DNA of 64,000 nucleotides from Bacillota bacterium (GCA_023400055.1 JAEXFN010000011.1:108012-172011), one strand, 5' to 3'; shown: positions 1-9,398, counted from the first letter of the stretch. A program made the numbers and translations. Notes: generated from the letters alone by a model not told the origin.

Positions 1-192
1 CAGCCGCTGTTCGGCTGGTTCCTGGACAGCCATTGGCAGGGCGTCACCGAGCACGGGGTGAGAATTTACCCGCTGGCCGCCTACCAAAGCGCCTTCTGGT
101 TCTGCGCCGCCGTCGTCGGACTGGGGATCCTTTGCACGTTACTGATCAAAGAGACCGGAGCCGTCAATATTTGCGCCGGGGATCAGCGCTGA
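1..192 (+). CDS. MFS transporter, C-terminal end (5' truncated by window edge)
   Basis: Reading frame 1 is open from the window edge to a TGA at 190-192, giving 63 residues. They start QPLFGWFLDSHW and contain a hydrophobic helix (SAFWFCAAVVGLGILCTLLI) followed by KET and a short polar tail. This is the usual look of the last membrane helix of a major facilitator superfamily permease. Substrate cannot be told from the fragment. It converges on the minus-strand reductase and aminotransferase genes that follow. The family call rests only on the terminal helix pattern. Confidence 0.65.
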   Translation, partial: QPLFGWFLDSHWQGVTEHGVRIYPLAAYQSAFWFCAAVVGLGILCTLLIKETGAVNICAGDQR

Positions 193-281
193 TTGAACGG
201 CTGGCATACGATTTCATGGATCCGCAGCTGATTAAAGTTCTGGGTCGACGCCGCCTGCATGACCGGCGCGGCTCGCTTCAT

Positions 282-1238
282 TCACTCGTAAAGCGCTTCG
301 CTGGCCTTGATCAGGTGAAAGACCATTTGGTTATAAGGCGTGTCTATCCCATGCTCCGCTCCGAGCCGCACGATGACGCCGCTGAGGCTGTCGATCTCCG
401 TTTTGATCCGGCGCTCGATGTCCTGGAGGGTCGATGAGCGGTGCTGATAGGTCGGAGGCAGGATCTTCTCGTAGAAAGCTTTCTTATAGGCTGCGGCATC
501 GGGCCAGAATGTGCTGTAGCCGGCCGTCTTCATCACCGCGAAGATTTCATCGATGATCCGGTTCATGAGCAAGACCGCGTCCGCGCTGCGCGCCAGCCCG
601 CCGTAATCGGTCCGCAGCACCGCGCTCAGCGGATTGAGGGTGCAGTTGTAGAGCAGCTTGGCCCAGAGCCTCTCAGCGATGGCCTCCGAGCTCTGGCAGG
701 GCAGGCCACCCCTTTCCAGCGCTTTGACGAGGGGTTCGATCCGCTGCGGCGCGCCTCCGAACAGGCTGCCGATGGTGACCGGCGCCGAAAAGACGGTAAT
801 TTCGCTGATATGCGGCTCGGGCCGTTTGAAGCCAATGGTGAAGCTGGCGGTATAAATCCGCTCTTTATCCAGTAAACCGAAAAAGTGGCGTTCGTTTTCG
901 AAGCCGTTCTGGCAGAGGATCAGGCAGCCGGAAGGAGCGAGCAGGCTCGAACCGCCTTCGGCGAGTTGCGCCGCGATGGCGCCGTTGCCGGTGGTCTTGG
1001 TGCTGATGATGATGTAATCATACCCCGTCCTGCCGGTCGCGTCGGGGCGGTCGAAGACCCGTAGCCGGGCGGCGGGAACCGTGACCTCCTTAAAAATGCC
1101 CCGGCGCATGAGGCCGTTTTCGAGCAAACTTTCCTTGGTGGCGCCGCGGGCGATCAGATCGGCGTCTTCAGCCGCGTCATATAAAGCCGCGGCGACGGAC
1201 AGTCCCACCGCACCGCAGCCGATTAGCATGATCTTCAT
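282..1238 (-). CDS. 2-dehydropantoate 2-reductase (ketopantoate reductase, PanE/ApbA family)
   Basis: 318 residues, normal length for the family. The N-terminus MKIMLIGCGAVG is a Rossmann dinucleotide-binding loop (GxGxxG, residues 7-12). STKTTGN near residue 80 and the C-terminal-domain motif KLLYNCTLNPLSA carry the expected catalytic lysine (about K194) and substrate-binding asparagine. PanE reduces ketopantoate to pantoate with NADPH, but many paralogues act on other 2-keto acids, so the exact substrate is open. Its neighbour upstream on the same strand is a DegT aminotransferase 36 bp away. The two may form an operon, which would argue for a specialised rather than a pantothenate role. 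Confidence 0.8.
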   Translation of the reverse strand: MKIMLIGCGAVGLSVAAALYDAAEDADLIARGATKESLLENGLMRRGIFKEVTVPAARLRVFDRPDATGRTGYDYIIISTKTTGNGAIAAQLAEGGSSLLAPSGCLILCQNGFENERHFFGLLDKERIYTASFTIGFKRPEPHISEITVFSAPVTIGSLFGGAPQRIEPLVKALERGGLPCQSSEAIAERLWAKLLYNCTLNPLSAVLRTDYGGLARSADAVLLMNRIIDEIFAVMKTAGYSTFWPDAAAYKKAFYEKILPPTYQHRSSTLQDIERRIKTEIDSLSGVIVRLGAEHGIDTPYNQMVFHLIKASEALYE

Positions 1239-1274
1239 GTTTGCAATCCTCTTGAATCCGATTTTAAGGTGCGC

Positions 1275-2468
1275 TTAGGAAGCCATCCGTTTGAGCAGCC
1301 GTTCCACCAGGTGAATCAGCCGGCTGATCACATATTCGGCGTCCTCCAGCGCCAGCGTCGAATAGAGCGGCAAGGTGATTTCGTTGGCATATTGCCGATA
1401 AGCATTGGGATAATCGTCGATGGAATAGCCCAGCTTGCGGTAGAAGCTGAACATGGGCAACGGGATGAAATGGACGTTGGTGGCGATACCCTCCTCCGCC
1501 AGCAGCTGGATGAGGTTGTCCCGTTGTTCCTCGGAGAAACCATCGATCCGCAGCGGGTAGAGATGGTAGCAGGTTTCGGTGTCGCCCTCCGCCTTAAAGG
1601 GGAGCCTGGCCCATTCCCTGGTCAGCAGGGAATCGGAATACAGCTCGAAGATGGCCCGGCGCTTGGCGAGCATCGCCTCGAACCGCTCCAGCTGGGTGAG
1701 GCCGATGGCGGCCATGATGTCGGTCATGTTGCATTTGAAGCCGTCGGTCACGATGTCGTATTTCCAGGCGCCGGCCTTCATCTTGGACAGGGCGTCCTTG
1801 GTCTGGCCGTGCAGCGCGGTCACCTTCAGTTCGGTGCGCAGATCGGCCTTGCCCCGGAAATGGTTGTCCCGAAAGGTAATGGAGCCGCCCTCGGCGGTGG
1901 TCAGGTTCTTGACCGCGTGAAACGAGAAGACATGGAAGTCGAACTGCCCGCCGACTTTCTGCCCCCGATAGGTCGCGCCGAAGGAGTGGGCCGAGTCGGC
2001 CAGCAACAGGATGTCCTCGCGTCCTTTGGCCTTGAGCACCGCCCTGATGGCGTCATAGTCGACCGGAACCCCGGCGAAGTCGACCGTGCTGATCAGCTTG
2101 GTCTTCGGAGTGATCGCCTCGTACAACTGCTGCTCGTCCATAAAAAAGCTGTCTTTTTTGACATCCACGAACTTCGGCCGGATGCCGCGGTGGGTCATGA
2201 CGCTGGCCGTGGCGGTATAAGTATAGGGTGTGGTGATGGCTTCGTCGTCGGGCTGGAGATCCAGCACTTTCAAGATCAACTCCATGCCGGCCGTGGCGCT
2301 GGATACGGCCACCGCCTGGTTTACGCCGCAGTATTCGGCCAGCCTTTCTTCAAACTGGGCCACCTTGGGGCCGGAGGTTATCCAGCCCGAGCGGAGCACC
2401 TCCCTGACCCGATCCATTTCTAAATCGGTAATATCCGGTGGCGAGAAAGGAATATGATTCGATCGCAT
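1275..2468 (-). CDS. DegT/DnrJ/EryC1/StrS-family PLP aminotransferase
   Basis: 397 residues, the typical length. Fold-type I PLP enzyme that usually transaminates keto-sugar nucleotides. The SGWITSGPKV N-terminal signature, SSATAGMEL phosphate-binding region, DSAHSFGA (aspartate pairing with the PLP ring nitrogen) and SFHAVKNLTTAEGG are all present. The lysine of the last motif (about K187) is the Schiff-base residue. The ATG is preceded by AAAGGACGG at a sensible distance. First gene of a probable two-gene minus-strand unit with the ketopantoate-reductase-like gene. No sugar-nucleotide biosynthesis genes are adjacent, so the substrate is unknown. Confidence 0.88.
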   Translation of the reverse strand: MRSNHIPFSPPDITDLEMDRVREVLRSGWITSGPKVAQFEERLAEYCGVNQAVAVSSATAGMELILKVLDLQPDDEAITTPYTYTATASVMTHRGIRPKFVDVKKDSFFMDEQQLYEAITPKTKLISTVDFAGVPVDYDAIRAVLKAKGREDILLLADSAHSFGATYRGQKVGGQFDFHVFSFHAVKNLTTAEGGSITFRDNHFRGKADLRTELKVTALHGQTKDALSKMKAGAWKYDIVTDGFKCNMTDIMAAIGLTQLERFEAMLAKRRAIFELYSDSLLTREWARLPFKAEGDTETCYHLYPLRIDGFSEEQRDNLIQLLAEEGIATNVHFIPLPMFSFYRKLGYSIDDYPNAYRQYANEITLPLYSTLALEDAEYVISRLIHLVERLLKRMAS

Positions 2469-2956
2469 GATATCGTCCGTCCTTTATCTATTTTGGCAAA
2501 GCGCCGTTTCATCCTCAGTGAGTCCAAGCTTTATTATAACCTATTTTAACATCGAAATCGGAATGAAGTGTATGGTTTTTTATAAAATGCAATGACTTGG
2601 ACTCCCTCGGCGACAGCTGGTCTATAAAGGAGCTGAATACGATGCTGACCGGGTTTCCTAAGCGTCAGCGACTGCCGGATGAAACGATCGTCGAATCCCA
2701 GCAGCTGCCGGCCGCTTAGCTCATTTAAAATGATCAGAAAAGATATACCTGGAATGCGAATCATCCGTTTCCTCGGTGAGCTTGAGCTGCTCCGTTCGCT
2801 CAGAAATGGACACGGGTCTGTTCGATGCGGGTAGGAATCGGTCGTTTTTATTTTTTTAGACTTCAATGACCAGATTACGTATTCAGGGGCGGAGCAGGTC
2901 GCAAGGCGAAAATATGATATGAAAAGGTTATAAATTTGACATCGTTAGAGTAAAAC
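2469..2956. other. Gene-free stretch between divergent units
   Basis: About 490 bp separate the aminotransferase (minus) from the BMP importer operon (plus). Short open frames exist on both strands, the longest a 106-codon minus-strand frame ending at 2546. None has a ribosome binding site or recognisable protein sequence. AT-rich runs lie at each end, as expected of promoters; the middle holds nothing I can name. Confidence 0.5.
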
Positions 2957-2996
2957 TTGCTTAAGCTGGAGTTCTATGTTAAAATTTATGACATAG
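2957..2996 (+). promoter_or_regulatory. Promoter and candidate GntR operator of the BMP importer operon
   Basis: A -35-like TTGCTT (2957-2962), a 17-bp spacer and TAAAAT (2980-2985) precede the first gene by about 40 bp. An inverted repeat, CTATGT (2974-2979) and ACATAG (2991-2996), straddles the -10 box. Its right half, TATGACATAG, is repeated exactly upstream of the GntR gene at 23313-23322. The promoter elements are seen directly; the operator role is inferred. Confidence 0.5.
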
Positions 2997-3022
2997 ATAT
3001 TACATATCAGAGGGATGAGTGA

Positions 3023-4579
3023 ATGGTCAAGCAGGCCGTTCCCTTCGTGGCGATGAAGGGAATCACTAAGTACTTTGCCAATGTGAAGGCCAATGATGCG
3101 GTCAGCATCGAGATCCGGCACGGCGAGATCCTGGCAATCCTGGGTGAGAACGGAGCCGGCAAGACGACGCTGATGAATATTTTGTACGGCCTCTATGCGC
3201 CGAGCGCGGGCCAGATCTTCATCGACGGAAGCGAGGTGACCATCGCCTCCCCCAAAGCCGCGATCGGGAAAGGCATTGGCATGGTGCATCAGCATTTTAT
3301 GCTGGTACCCAGCCATTCGATAGTGGAGAATATCATCCTGGGGATGGATGAGAACCGGGGCATCCTGCACCTGAAGGAAGAAGCGGCCAAGATCATCCGG
3401 CTCGCCCGGGAACTGGGTTTTCAGATCGATCCCTACCGCAAGGTGAAAGATCTCCCGGTCGGGGTGCAGCAACGGGTGGAGATTCTGAAAGCGATCTATC
3501 GCGGCGCCCGCTTGCTGATTATGGATGAGCCGACTGCAGTGTTGACGCCTCAAGAGAGCCAAGAACTGTTCAAGCTGTTGCGGAACTTTATCCAATCGGG
3601 CAACGCAGTGGTCCTGATCACTCATAAACTGAATGAAGTCATGAGCGTCGCCGACCGGGTCACCGTTTTGCGGGACGGATGCTTCATCCGTACCGTGATC
3701 AAGACGGAGACGGATGAGGCGGAGCTGGCCCAAATGATGGTGGGCCGGGAGATCGCCCTGCAGGTTCAGAATGAGCGTGGCGCAGCCGAAACCGCTTTGC
3801 AGCCGGCCGATCCGCCGCTGTTGCGGATGGACCGGGTCACGGTCCACGACGCCCATGGCCATCCCAGCCTGAACCAATTATCGCTGGAACTGCGTGCCGG
3901 AGAAATCCTGGGGATCGCCGGGGTCAGCGGCAACGGCCAGGAGGAGTTGGCCGAGGTGCTGGCGGGATTGCGCCGGGCTAGCGGAGGCCGGATCGAACTG
4001 AATGGCCGAGCGATCGTCCCCCGTTCGGCCCGGGAGATGATCCGGCAGAAGATCGGCTTTATCCCGGCCGACCGCCAGAGCATGGGGCTGATCCTGAATC
4101 TGTCGATTCGCGAGAATCTGCTGCTCAAGAGTTACGATCGGCCGCCTTTCTTTGCCAATGGGCTGATGCAGAAGGAGCGAACCGTGGCCAACTCTGAGCG
4201 GTTGATTGCGGATTACAATATCAAGGCTCCGGACGGCGAGACGCTGGCGAGAAACCTCTCCGGCGGCCATCAGCAAAAGGTAGTCATCGCTCGGGAGCTG
4301 TCGCTCGACCCCGATCTAGTCATCGCCTTCCAGCCGACCCGCGGCCTGGATATCGGGGCCATCAACTATGTCCATCAACTACTGCTCGAGGTACGCGCCG
4401 CCGGAAAAGCAGTACTGCTGATCTCCACCGAACTGTCGGAGATCTTTGCGCTGGCCGATCGGATCGGCGTAATCTATCAGGGGGCTATCTTGCGAAGTCT
4501 GGGGATTGCCGCGGCAACCGTTGAAGAAGTGGGCTTATTAATGGCCGGAGTGGACCGGAGCAAGGAGGCGGCACGATGA
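3023..4579 (+). CDS. BMP-type ABC importer, double ATP-binding subunit (nucleoside/simple-sugar family)
   Basis: 518 residues with two fused nucleotide-binding domains, the RbsA/YufO (NupO) layout. Domain 1 has Walker A GENGAGKTT (about 41-49), a degenerate signature LPVGVQQR and LLIMDEPTAVLTP. Domain 2 has a degenerate Walker A (GVSGNGQEE), signature NLSGGHQQK and DLVIAFQPTRGLD. The Walker B glutamate is replaced by Gln there, which is usual for this subgroup and implies one active ATP site. First gene of a four-gene operon, overlapping the next gene by ATGA. By family, the complex imports purine nucleosides or related compounds. Confidence 0.9.
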   Translation: MVKQAVPFVAMKGITKYFANVKANDAVSIEIRHGEILAILGENGAGKTTLMNILYGLYAPSAGQIFIDGSEVTIASPKAAIGKGIGMVHQHFMLVPSHSIVENIILGMDENRGILHLKEEAAKIIRLARELGFQIDPYRKVKDLPVGVQQRVEILKAIYRGARLLIMDEPTAVLTPQESQELFKLLRNFIQSGNAVVLITHKLNEVMSVADRVTVLRDGCFIRTVIKTETDEAELAQMMVGREIALQVQNERGAAETALQPADPPLLRMDRVTVHDAHGHPSLNQLSLELRAGEILGIAGVSGNGQEELAEVLAGLRRASGGRIELNGRAIVPRSAREMIRQKIGFIPADRQSMGLILNLSIRENLLLKSYDRPPFFANGLMQKERTVANSERLIADYNIKAPDGETLARNLSGGHQQKVVIARELSLDPDLVIAFQPTRGLDIGAINYVHQLLLEVRAAGKAVLLISTELSEIFALADRIGVIYQGAILRSLGIAAATVEEVGLLMAGVDRSKEAAR

Positions 4580-5676
4580 TAGCGGGCGCAATCAAGCGTT
4601 TTCGGGACGCACACCGGGGCGTCGGAACACTCTTGGACATTCTCGCCCCGATCGCAGCAGTTTTCCTAGCCTTTTTGGTAGGAGGTCTGATGCTGTTACT
4701 GCTGAAGATCAATCCCCTGGAGGTATACGGGCGGATGATCGTGGCTTGCTGGGGCGATCCGTACACGCTGGCCGAGATGCTGGTAAAGGCCACGCCACTG
4801 TTGCTGACCGGGCTCTCCTTTGCCTTCGCTTTCAAGGCGGGACTGTTCAATATCGGCGCCGACGGCCAGTTTTATATGGGTGCCTTGGTTGCGGTCTTCA
4901 TTTCGCTGAAGCTGGCTTTCCTCGACTCCTGGCTGGTGTTGCCCCTGGCATTCGCCGCCGCCGTACTGATGGGCGGTATCTTCAGTGGAGTGGCCGGCTA
5001 TCTGAAAGCCCGGTTTAACGCCAATGAGATCATTATCACCATCATGATGAATTATGTCGCTTTTCAGCTGGTCAACTTCTTTGTCAACGGACCCTTGAAA
5101 GAACGGGCCGGGGCCTACCCGCAGACCGATCCGATTCCCGTCGGCGCGCAACTGCCGCTCCTGGTCGCCGGCACCCGGCTCCATATCGGTCTGATCCTGG
5201 CGCTGCTCGGCGCGGCCATCTTCTATTTTGTCCTGAGCAAAACCAGCATTGGCTTTCAAGTCCGGGCGGTGGGCCTGAATCCGCGAGCGGCGGACTATGC
5301 CGGAATGAATACCCGGCGGGTGGTGATCACCGCTATGGGCATTAGCGGTTGCTTCGCCGGAGCCGCCGGATTTATGGAGATCAACGGCGTGCAGCATATC
5401 CTAATCCAGGGCTTTGCACCGGATGTCGGCACGGTGGGTACGGTCATCGCTTTGCTGGCCAATACCAACCCGGTCGGGATCGTCATCGGTTCGCTCTTCT
5501 TTGGTTTTCTCCAGGTCGGGGCCAATATTATCGGACAGACCTCCCAGGTGCCGCGGAACGCCATCGACATGATCCAGGGCTTTGTGGTAATCTTCGTCCT
5601 GATCTCCTACTATCTTCAACATCGGGTCAGTGCCAGCCGGAAGCTCAAACAGCTACAAAAGGGGGTAACGCCGTAA
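4576..5676 (+). CDS. BMP-type ABC importer, permease subunit 1 (YufP/NupP-like)
   Basis: 366 residues with a cytoplasmic N-terminus, then about eight to ten membrane helices. FNIGADGQFYMGALVA and ANEIIITIMMNYVAF are the characteristic segments of the BPD_transp_2 fold. The ATG overlaps the ATPase stop by 4 bp, so translation is probably coupled. It forms a heterodimeric channel with the next gene product. A basic tail (ASRKLKQLQK) ends the protein on the cytoplasmic side. Confidence 0.9.
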   Translation: MIAGAIKRFRDAHRGVGTLLDILAPIAAVFLAFLVGGLMLLLLKINPLEVYGRMIVACWGDPYTLAEMLVKATPLLLTGLSFAFAFKAGLFNIGADGQFYMGALVAVFISLKLAFLDSWLVLPLAFAAAVLMGGIFSGVAGYLKARFNANEIIITIMMNYVAFQLVNFFVNGPLKERAGAYPQTDPIPVGAQLPLLVAGTRLHIGLILALLGAAIFYFVLSKTSIGFQVRAVGLNPRAADYAGMNTRRVVITAMGISGCFAGAAGFMEINGVQHILIQGFAPDVGTVGTVIALLANTNPVGIVIGSLFFGFLQVGANIIGQTSQVPRNAIDMIQGFVVIFVLISYYLQHRVSASRKLKQLQKGVTP

Positions 5677-6594
5677 ATGTTCCTGATTAACTTGCTCGCC
5701 GCCGGAGTGAATCTGGCCGGCCCCCTGCTCATCGCGGCGCTGGGTGAGCTGTACGCCGAGCGGACCGGGGTCTTAAATATCGGGATGGAAGGGATGATGC
5801 TGGCCGGAGCCTGGGGCGGTTTCGTGACGACCTATTTTACCGGTGACCCTTGGCTGGGCCTGCTGGGGGCGATCCTCGTTGGCATGCTCTTCGGTCTGTT
5901 AAACGGCGTGCTGGCCATCACCATGAAGGTCAACCAGGTGGTCAGCGGCATCGCCATCAATATTTTGCTTTCCGGCTTGACCATGTATTTGTACCGGGTG
6001 ATTTACGGAATTCCACTCCTGCCGGTAACCGTCAACCCCTTTCAAAAGCTGCCGATTCCGCTCCTGAGCGAGATTCCGGTCCTCGGCAAGATCCTTTTCA
6101 ACCACCAGGTGATCGTCTATATCGCCTATCTCCTGGTGCCACTGGCCTGGTTCATCCTCTATAAGACTTCGTTTGGCTTGGCGATCCGTTCGGCCGGCGA
6201 GAAACCGGCGGTGGTCGATACCGCCGGCCTGAGCGTCGCCCGGCTCCGCTACAGCGGGATGATCATCGGCGGGGCAATGGCCGGACTGGCCGGATCCTAT
6301 TATTCACTGGCGCACCTGAATATTTTCGCCAATAATATCATCAGCGGCCGCGGTTTTATCGCTTTTGCCGCAGTGATCTTCGGCGGCTGGAATCCGCTGG
6401 GGATTCTCTTGGCCACGCTGATCTTCGGCATCGCCGACGCGCTCTCCACCCGGTTTTTGACCTCGGGTAATCAATTCGTCCCTTATGAGTTCTTGCTGAT
6501 GACGCCCTATCTCATCACCATCGCGGCCACTTTGCTCTTCAGTCGGAAATCCATCTCTCCCGCTTCGCTGGGGACACCGTATGAAAAGGAATAG
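5677..6594 (+). CDS. BMP-type ABC importer, permease subunit 2 (YufQ/NupQ-like)
   Basis: 305 residues; its start codon follows the preceding TAA directly. The family hallmarks ERTGVLNIGMEGMMLAGA and KVNQVVSGIAINIL are present, and membrane helices span nearly the whole length. It pairs with the 366-residue permease. The membrane subunits lie upstream of the binding-protein gene, from which they are separated by 144 bp containing a small hairpin. Confidence 0.9.
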   Translation: MFLINLLAAGVNLAGPLLIAALGELYAERTGVLNIGMEGMMLAGAWGGFVTTYFTGDPWLGLLGAILVGMLFGLLNGVLAITMKVNQVVSGIAINILLSGLTMYLYRVIYGIPLLPVTVNPFQKLPIPLLSEIPVLGKILFNHQVIVYIAYLLVPLAWFILYKTSFGLAIRSAGEKPAVVDTAGLSVARLRYSGMIIGGAMAGLAGSYYSLAHLNIFANNIISGRGFIAFAAVIFGGWNPLGILLATLIFGIADALSTRFLTSGNQFVPYEFLLMTPYLITIAATLLFSRKSISPASLGTPYEKE

Positions 6595-6639
6595 CTCTTG
6601 CAGAGGGGGCGATAGCGATACTTAAAAATATGTCGCAGT

Positions 6640-6663
6640 GATTGGAGTTTTCAAAGACCAATC
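6640..6663 (+). other. Small hairpin between permease and binding-protein genes
   Basis: GATTGG (6640-6645) and CCAATC (6658-6663) form a 6-bp stem. No U-tract follows, so it is not a terminator. It could be an RNA-processing or stability element that sets the level of the binding-protein message. Weak on its own. Confidence 0.3.
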
Positions 6664-6738
6664 GCGGCAGCGGGATCTTGAATCCGTCATGGGGCATCGG
6701 TCCACAGCCAATCATTTACATTTGAAGGAGGAATCATC

Positions 6739-7701
6739 ATGAAAAGCAAATTAGCGGTAGTCCTGTTGGTACTGGCATTGATCTTCGCCATCAACGTCCA
6801 GGCGAAAGAGGCGGCCGGTTCCAAGATCGTACTGGTCCTGCCCGGCCCGATCAACGATCAGAGCTGGAACGCGACCAACTACAGCGGTCTGGTGGCTTGC
6901 AACAAGCAGTTGGGAACGAAGATCGAATATGTCGAGAATGTACAGCAATCGGATTTCGAATCGACCTTCCGCAATTACGGGCAACGCAATTACGACCTGG
7001 TCATCGCGGCCGGCACGCAGTTTGACGATGCGGCGGTGAAGATCGCCCCGTTATATCCGAAGACCCATTATCTGATCATCAACGGCGCCAAAGGGATCGC
7101 CCCGAACCTGACCGGGGTCACCATCCGCGAGTGGGAGAGCGGTTATCTGGCCGGAATCCTGGCCGGCTTATCCACCAAATCGGGGATCATCGGCGAGATG
7201 GGCGGTTTTCCCAACCCGATCATGGTTGATACCCTGAACGCCATGGCCGCAGGGGCCAAGAGCGTCAATCCCAAGTTTAAGAAGGCGATTATCACCTACG
7301 CCAACTCTTGGTCCGATGTGAGCAAGGGCAAGGAGATCGGCCAGTCGATGGTGGAGAACGGCGCCGACGTCCTGTTCGCCTATGCCAACCAGGCCGGCCT
7401 GGGCACGCTGATGGCGGCCAAGGAAGCCAATGTCAAGTTCATCGGGTTCGCCAGCGATCAGAACGATGCCGCCCCCAACCTGATCCCGGGCAGCATCCTG
7501 TATAAGTACGACAAACTCTATCTCTTCGTGGTCGGCAGCTTCCTCAAGGGCCAACTGAAGCCGGTGGTCAGCACCGTCGGCCTGAAAGAGGGCATCATTG
7601 ATGTCGTCTACGCCAAGTCCGCCACCGCCCAGATGAAGTCGGAAGTGGCCAAAGCCATGAAAGCGATCGAATCGGGCAAGCTCAATCTGGATAAGAAGTA
7701 A
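6739..7701 (+). CDS. BMP family ABC transporter substrate-binding protein
   Basis: 320 residues. A Sec-type signal peptide (hydrophobic LAVVLLVLALIFAINVQA) lacks a clear lipobox cysteine, which is unusual because BMP proteins of Gram-positives are normally lipoproteins. The mature part begins KIVLVLPGPINDQSWN, then has NYDLVIAAGTQFDDA and NVKFIGFASDQND, all typical of the PnrA/BMP (basic membrane protein) family, which binds purine nucleosides or other small polar ligands. AAGGAGGAATC lies just before the ATG. Last gene of the importer operon, followed by a strong terminator. Confidence 0.88.
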   Translation: MKSKLAVVLLVLALIFAINVQAKEAAGSKIVLVLPGPINDQSWNATNYSGLVACNKQLGTKIEYVENVQQSDFESTFRNYGQRNYDLVIAAGTQFDDAAVKIAPLYPKTHYLIINGAKGIAPNLTGVTIREWESGYLAGILAGLSTKSGIIGEMGGFPNPIMVDTLNAMAAGAKSVNPKFKKAIITYANSWSDVSKGKEIGQSMVENGADVLFAYANQAGLGTLMAAKEANVKFIGFASDQNDAAPNLIPGSILYKYDKLYLFVVGSFLKGQLKPVVSTVGLKEGIIDVVYAKSATAQMKSEVAKAMKAIESGKLNLDKK

Positions 7702-7729
7702 ATCCGGAGTCGAAGTGCAGCGACGAGAG

Positions 7730-7758
7730 TAAGGAGCCCCAGCCGGCTCCTTATTTTC
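7730..7758 (+). terminator. Rho-independent terminator of the BMP importer operon
   Basis: Stem AAGGAGCC (7731-7738) / GGCTCCTT (7745-7752), loop CCAGCC, followed by ATTTTC. It lies 30 bp after the binding-protein stop codon. Confidence 0.8.
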
Positions 7759-8003
7759 GTGTTACGACGGAATCGGGAATGTTTGTTGCTGAAAAGTAAG
7801 AACAACGCCGGGATGAATGCGCTGCTTCGATGGTCCCTCGGACGAAATCATTGCAAATTTTGTCCCGCAAAGCCGGATTTGGATGACAATTTGTAGTAAA
7901 ATGAACGTATATGCAACGGTTTCTCGGATGCCGATGCGCGAAAGCATGATCCGGCGGGATAACGATTGCATGGGATTATTTTTCGACGATAGGAGATGTT
8001 TCG

Positions 8004-9032
8004 GTGAGCGCTCAACAAAATTATCCGACCAACATTGAAAAAAGTTTCTGGCAGGGTGAGCCGATCGTGCGGCTTACGGCCGGGGGATACGAGGCCGTAT
8101 TGGTGCCGGGGGTCGGCGCCCAGCTGATCGCCTTGAAAGATTGCCGCCGCGGCTTGGACTTATTGCGCAATCCGGTCGATCTAGTGGATATCGAGGCCTA
8201 TAAGGCCCGGCCCCAGGTCTACGGGATCCCCTTGCTCTTCCCGCCCAACCGGATCGAGGACGGCAAGCTGGCCATCGCCGGCCAGACCGTGGAGCTGCTC
8301 GTCAATGACACCAATGGCCACAACCATATCCACGGTTTCCTGCGGACCCGCCCCTGGCACCTGACCCAGCTGGAGGTCGTCGGCGCGGCGATCGAAGTCG
8401 AGGCGGTCTTCGGCGGCGACTCGGCCACCGACTCTTACAGCGCCTATTTGAACCAATTCCAATTCAAGCTGCAATACGTATTGTCCGAAGCCGGACTCAA
8501 GCAGCGGCTGACCGTCACCAACCAGGGCCGGACCCCGCTGCCGCTGGGCGTCGGATTCCATACCGCCTTCAAGGTGCCCTTCCACCCCGGGAGCAGCGCC
8601 GCCGATTGTCGGCTGAAGGTATCGATCGGCCGGGAATGGGAGCTGACCGAGCGGATTCTGCCCACCGGGAAGCTGCTGCCCTTGAACGAACACGATCAGG
8701 CCTACCGGACCAGCGGCGCGTTGCCGCAGGGGACCCCGATCTCCGGCCATTTCACGGTCGAGGAGTTGACCGTCGCCGGCCGGCCGTTCCACGGCGCGAT
8801 CATTGAGGATCGTTCCAAGGGGTTGCGGCTGGTCTATACGGTGGGCCGGGAATACCGGCATTGGATGCTCTGGAACGACGACGGCGCGGCCGGCTTCTTC
8901 TGCCCCGAGCCGCAGACCTGGGCGATCAATGCGCCCAATCTCAAACTGGCGCCGGAGCTCACCGGCTATCAGGAACTCGGGCCCGACGCGAGCTGGGTCG
9001 GGGAAACCGCCATCGCAGTGGAGGAGATTTAA
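8004..9032 (+). CDS. Aldose 1-epimerase (mutarotase family)
   Basis: 342 residues, standard for galactose mutarotase-like proteins, which interconvert alpha and beta anomers of free sugars in the cytoplasm. NGHNHIHGFLRTRPW supplies the active-site histidines, and GVGFHTAFKVPF and LAPELTGYQ match the family. GTG start with AGGAGA upstream. A monocistronic unit between the terminator at 7758 and the 21-bp repeat array at 9085. The substrate is not evident from context. Confidence 0.8.
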   Translation: MSAQQNYPTNIEKSFWQGEPIVRLTAGGYEAVLVPGVGAQLIALKDCRRGLDLLRNPVDLVDIEAYKARPQVYGIPLLFPPNRIEDGKLAIAGQTVELLVNDTNGHNHIHGFLRTRPWHLTQLEVVGAAIEVEAVFGGDSATDSYSAYLNQFQFKLQYVLSEAGLKQRLTVTNQGRTPLPLGVGFHTAFKVPFHPGSSAADCRLKVSIGREWELTERILPTGKLLPLNEHDQAYRTSGALPQGTPISGHFTVEELTVAGRPFHGAIIEDRSKGLRLVYTVGREYRHWMLWNDDGAAGFFCPEPQTWAINAPNLKLAPELTGYQELGPDASWVGETAIAVEEI

Positions 9033-9084
9033 AAGGAACGGCGCTCAATCCGACGGGTTGGCCGGGCAGGTTCGCCACGGTCGC

Positions 9085-9336
9085 GGGAAGCGCTTGATTC
9101 GCAGCGGGAAGATCTTTATCCCCAAAAGTCAGACCTTGCTTCACAAAAGATCGATCTGGAATCATTGCAGATCGATCTTTATTCACAGAAGATCGATCTT
9201 GATCCACAGAAGATCGATCTTTATTAACAAAAGATCGATCTGGAATCGTCGCAGACAGATCTTTATTAACAAAAGATCGATCTGGAATCGTCGCAGACAG
9301 ATCTTTATTAACAAAAGATCGATTCTTTGTGGATCA
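9085..9336. repeat. 21-bp tandem array A (about 12 units)
   Basis: Units recur at exactly 21 bp, with starts at 9148, 9169, 9190, 9211, 9232, 9253, 9274, 9295 and 9316. Three more degenerate units lie upstream at 9085, 9106 and 9127. Each begins with AGATCGATCT, a 10-bp palindrome, followed by an 11-bp linker of two alternating kinds, TTATTAACAAA and GGAATCGTCGC. There are no unique spacers, so it is not a CRISPR. It fills the gap between the convergent aldose epimerase and nitroreductase genes. Confidence 0.93.
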
Positions 9337-9398
9337 GTGAGTTACTGGAATGATCCAGGATGAAAATAGCGGACCGCTACGGGCTTCTTTGGCGGCCG

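Noticed and set aside
1269..2423. Long plus-strand frame opposite the DegT aminotransferase
   Set aside because: It is the antisense shadow of a gene with clear motifs and a ribosome binding site. GC-rich third positions make such antisense frames common throughout this window.
2546..2866. 106-codon minus-strand frame in the gap before the BMP operon
   Set aside because: No ribosome binding site, no recognisable protein pattern, Ser/Arg-rich start typical of non-coding frames.
9085..9336. CRISPR array
   Set aside because: Repeats are contiguous 21-mers with no unique spacers and no cas genes are in the window. The same applies to the other five arrays.
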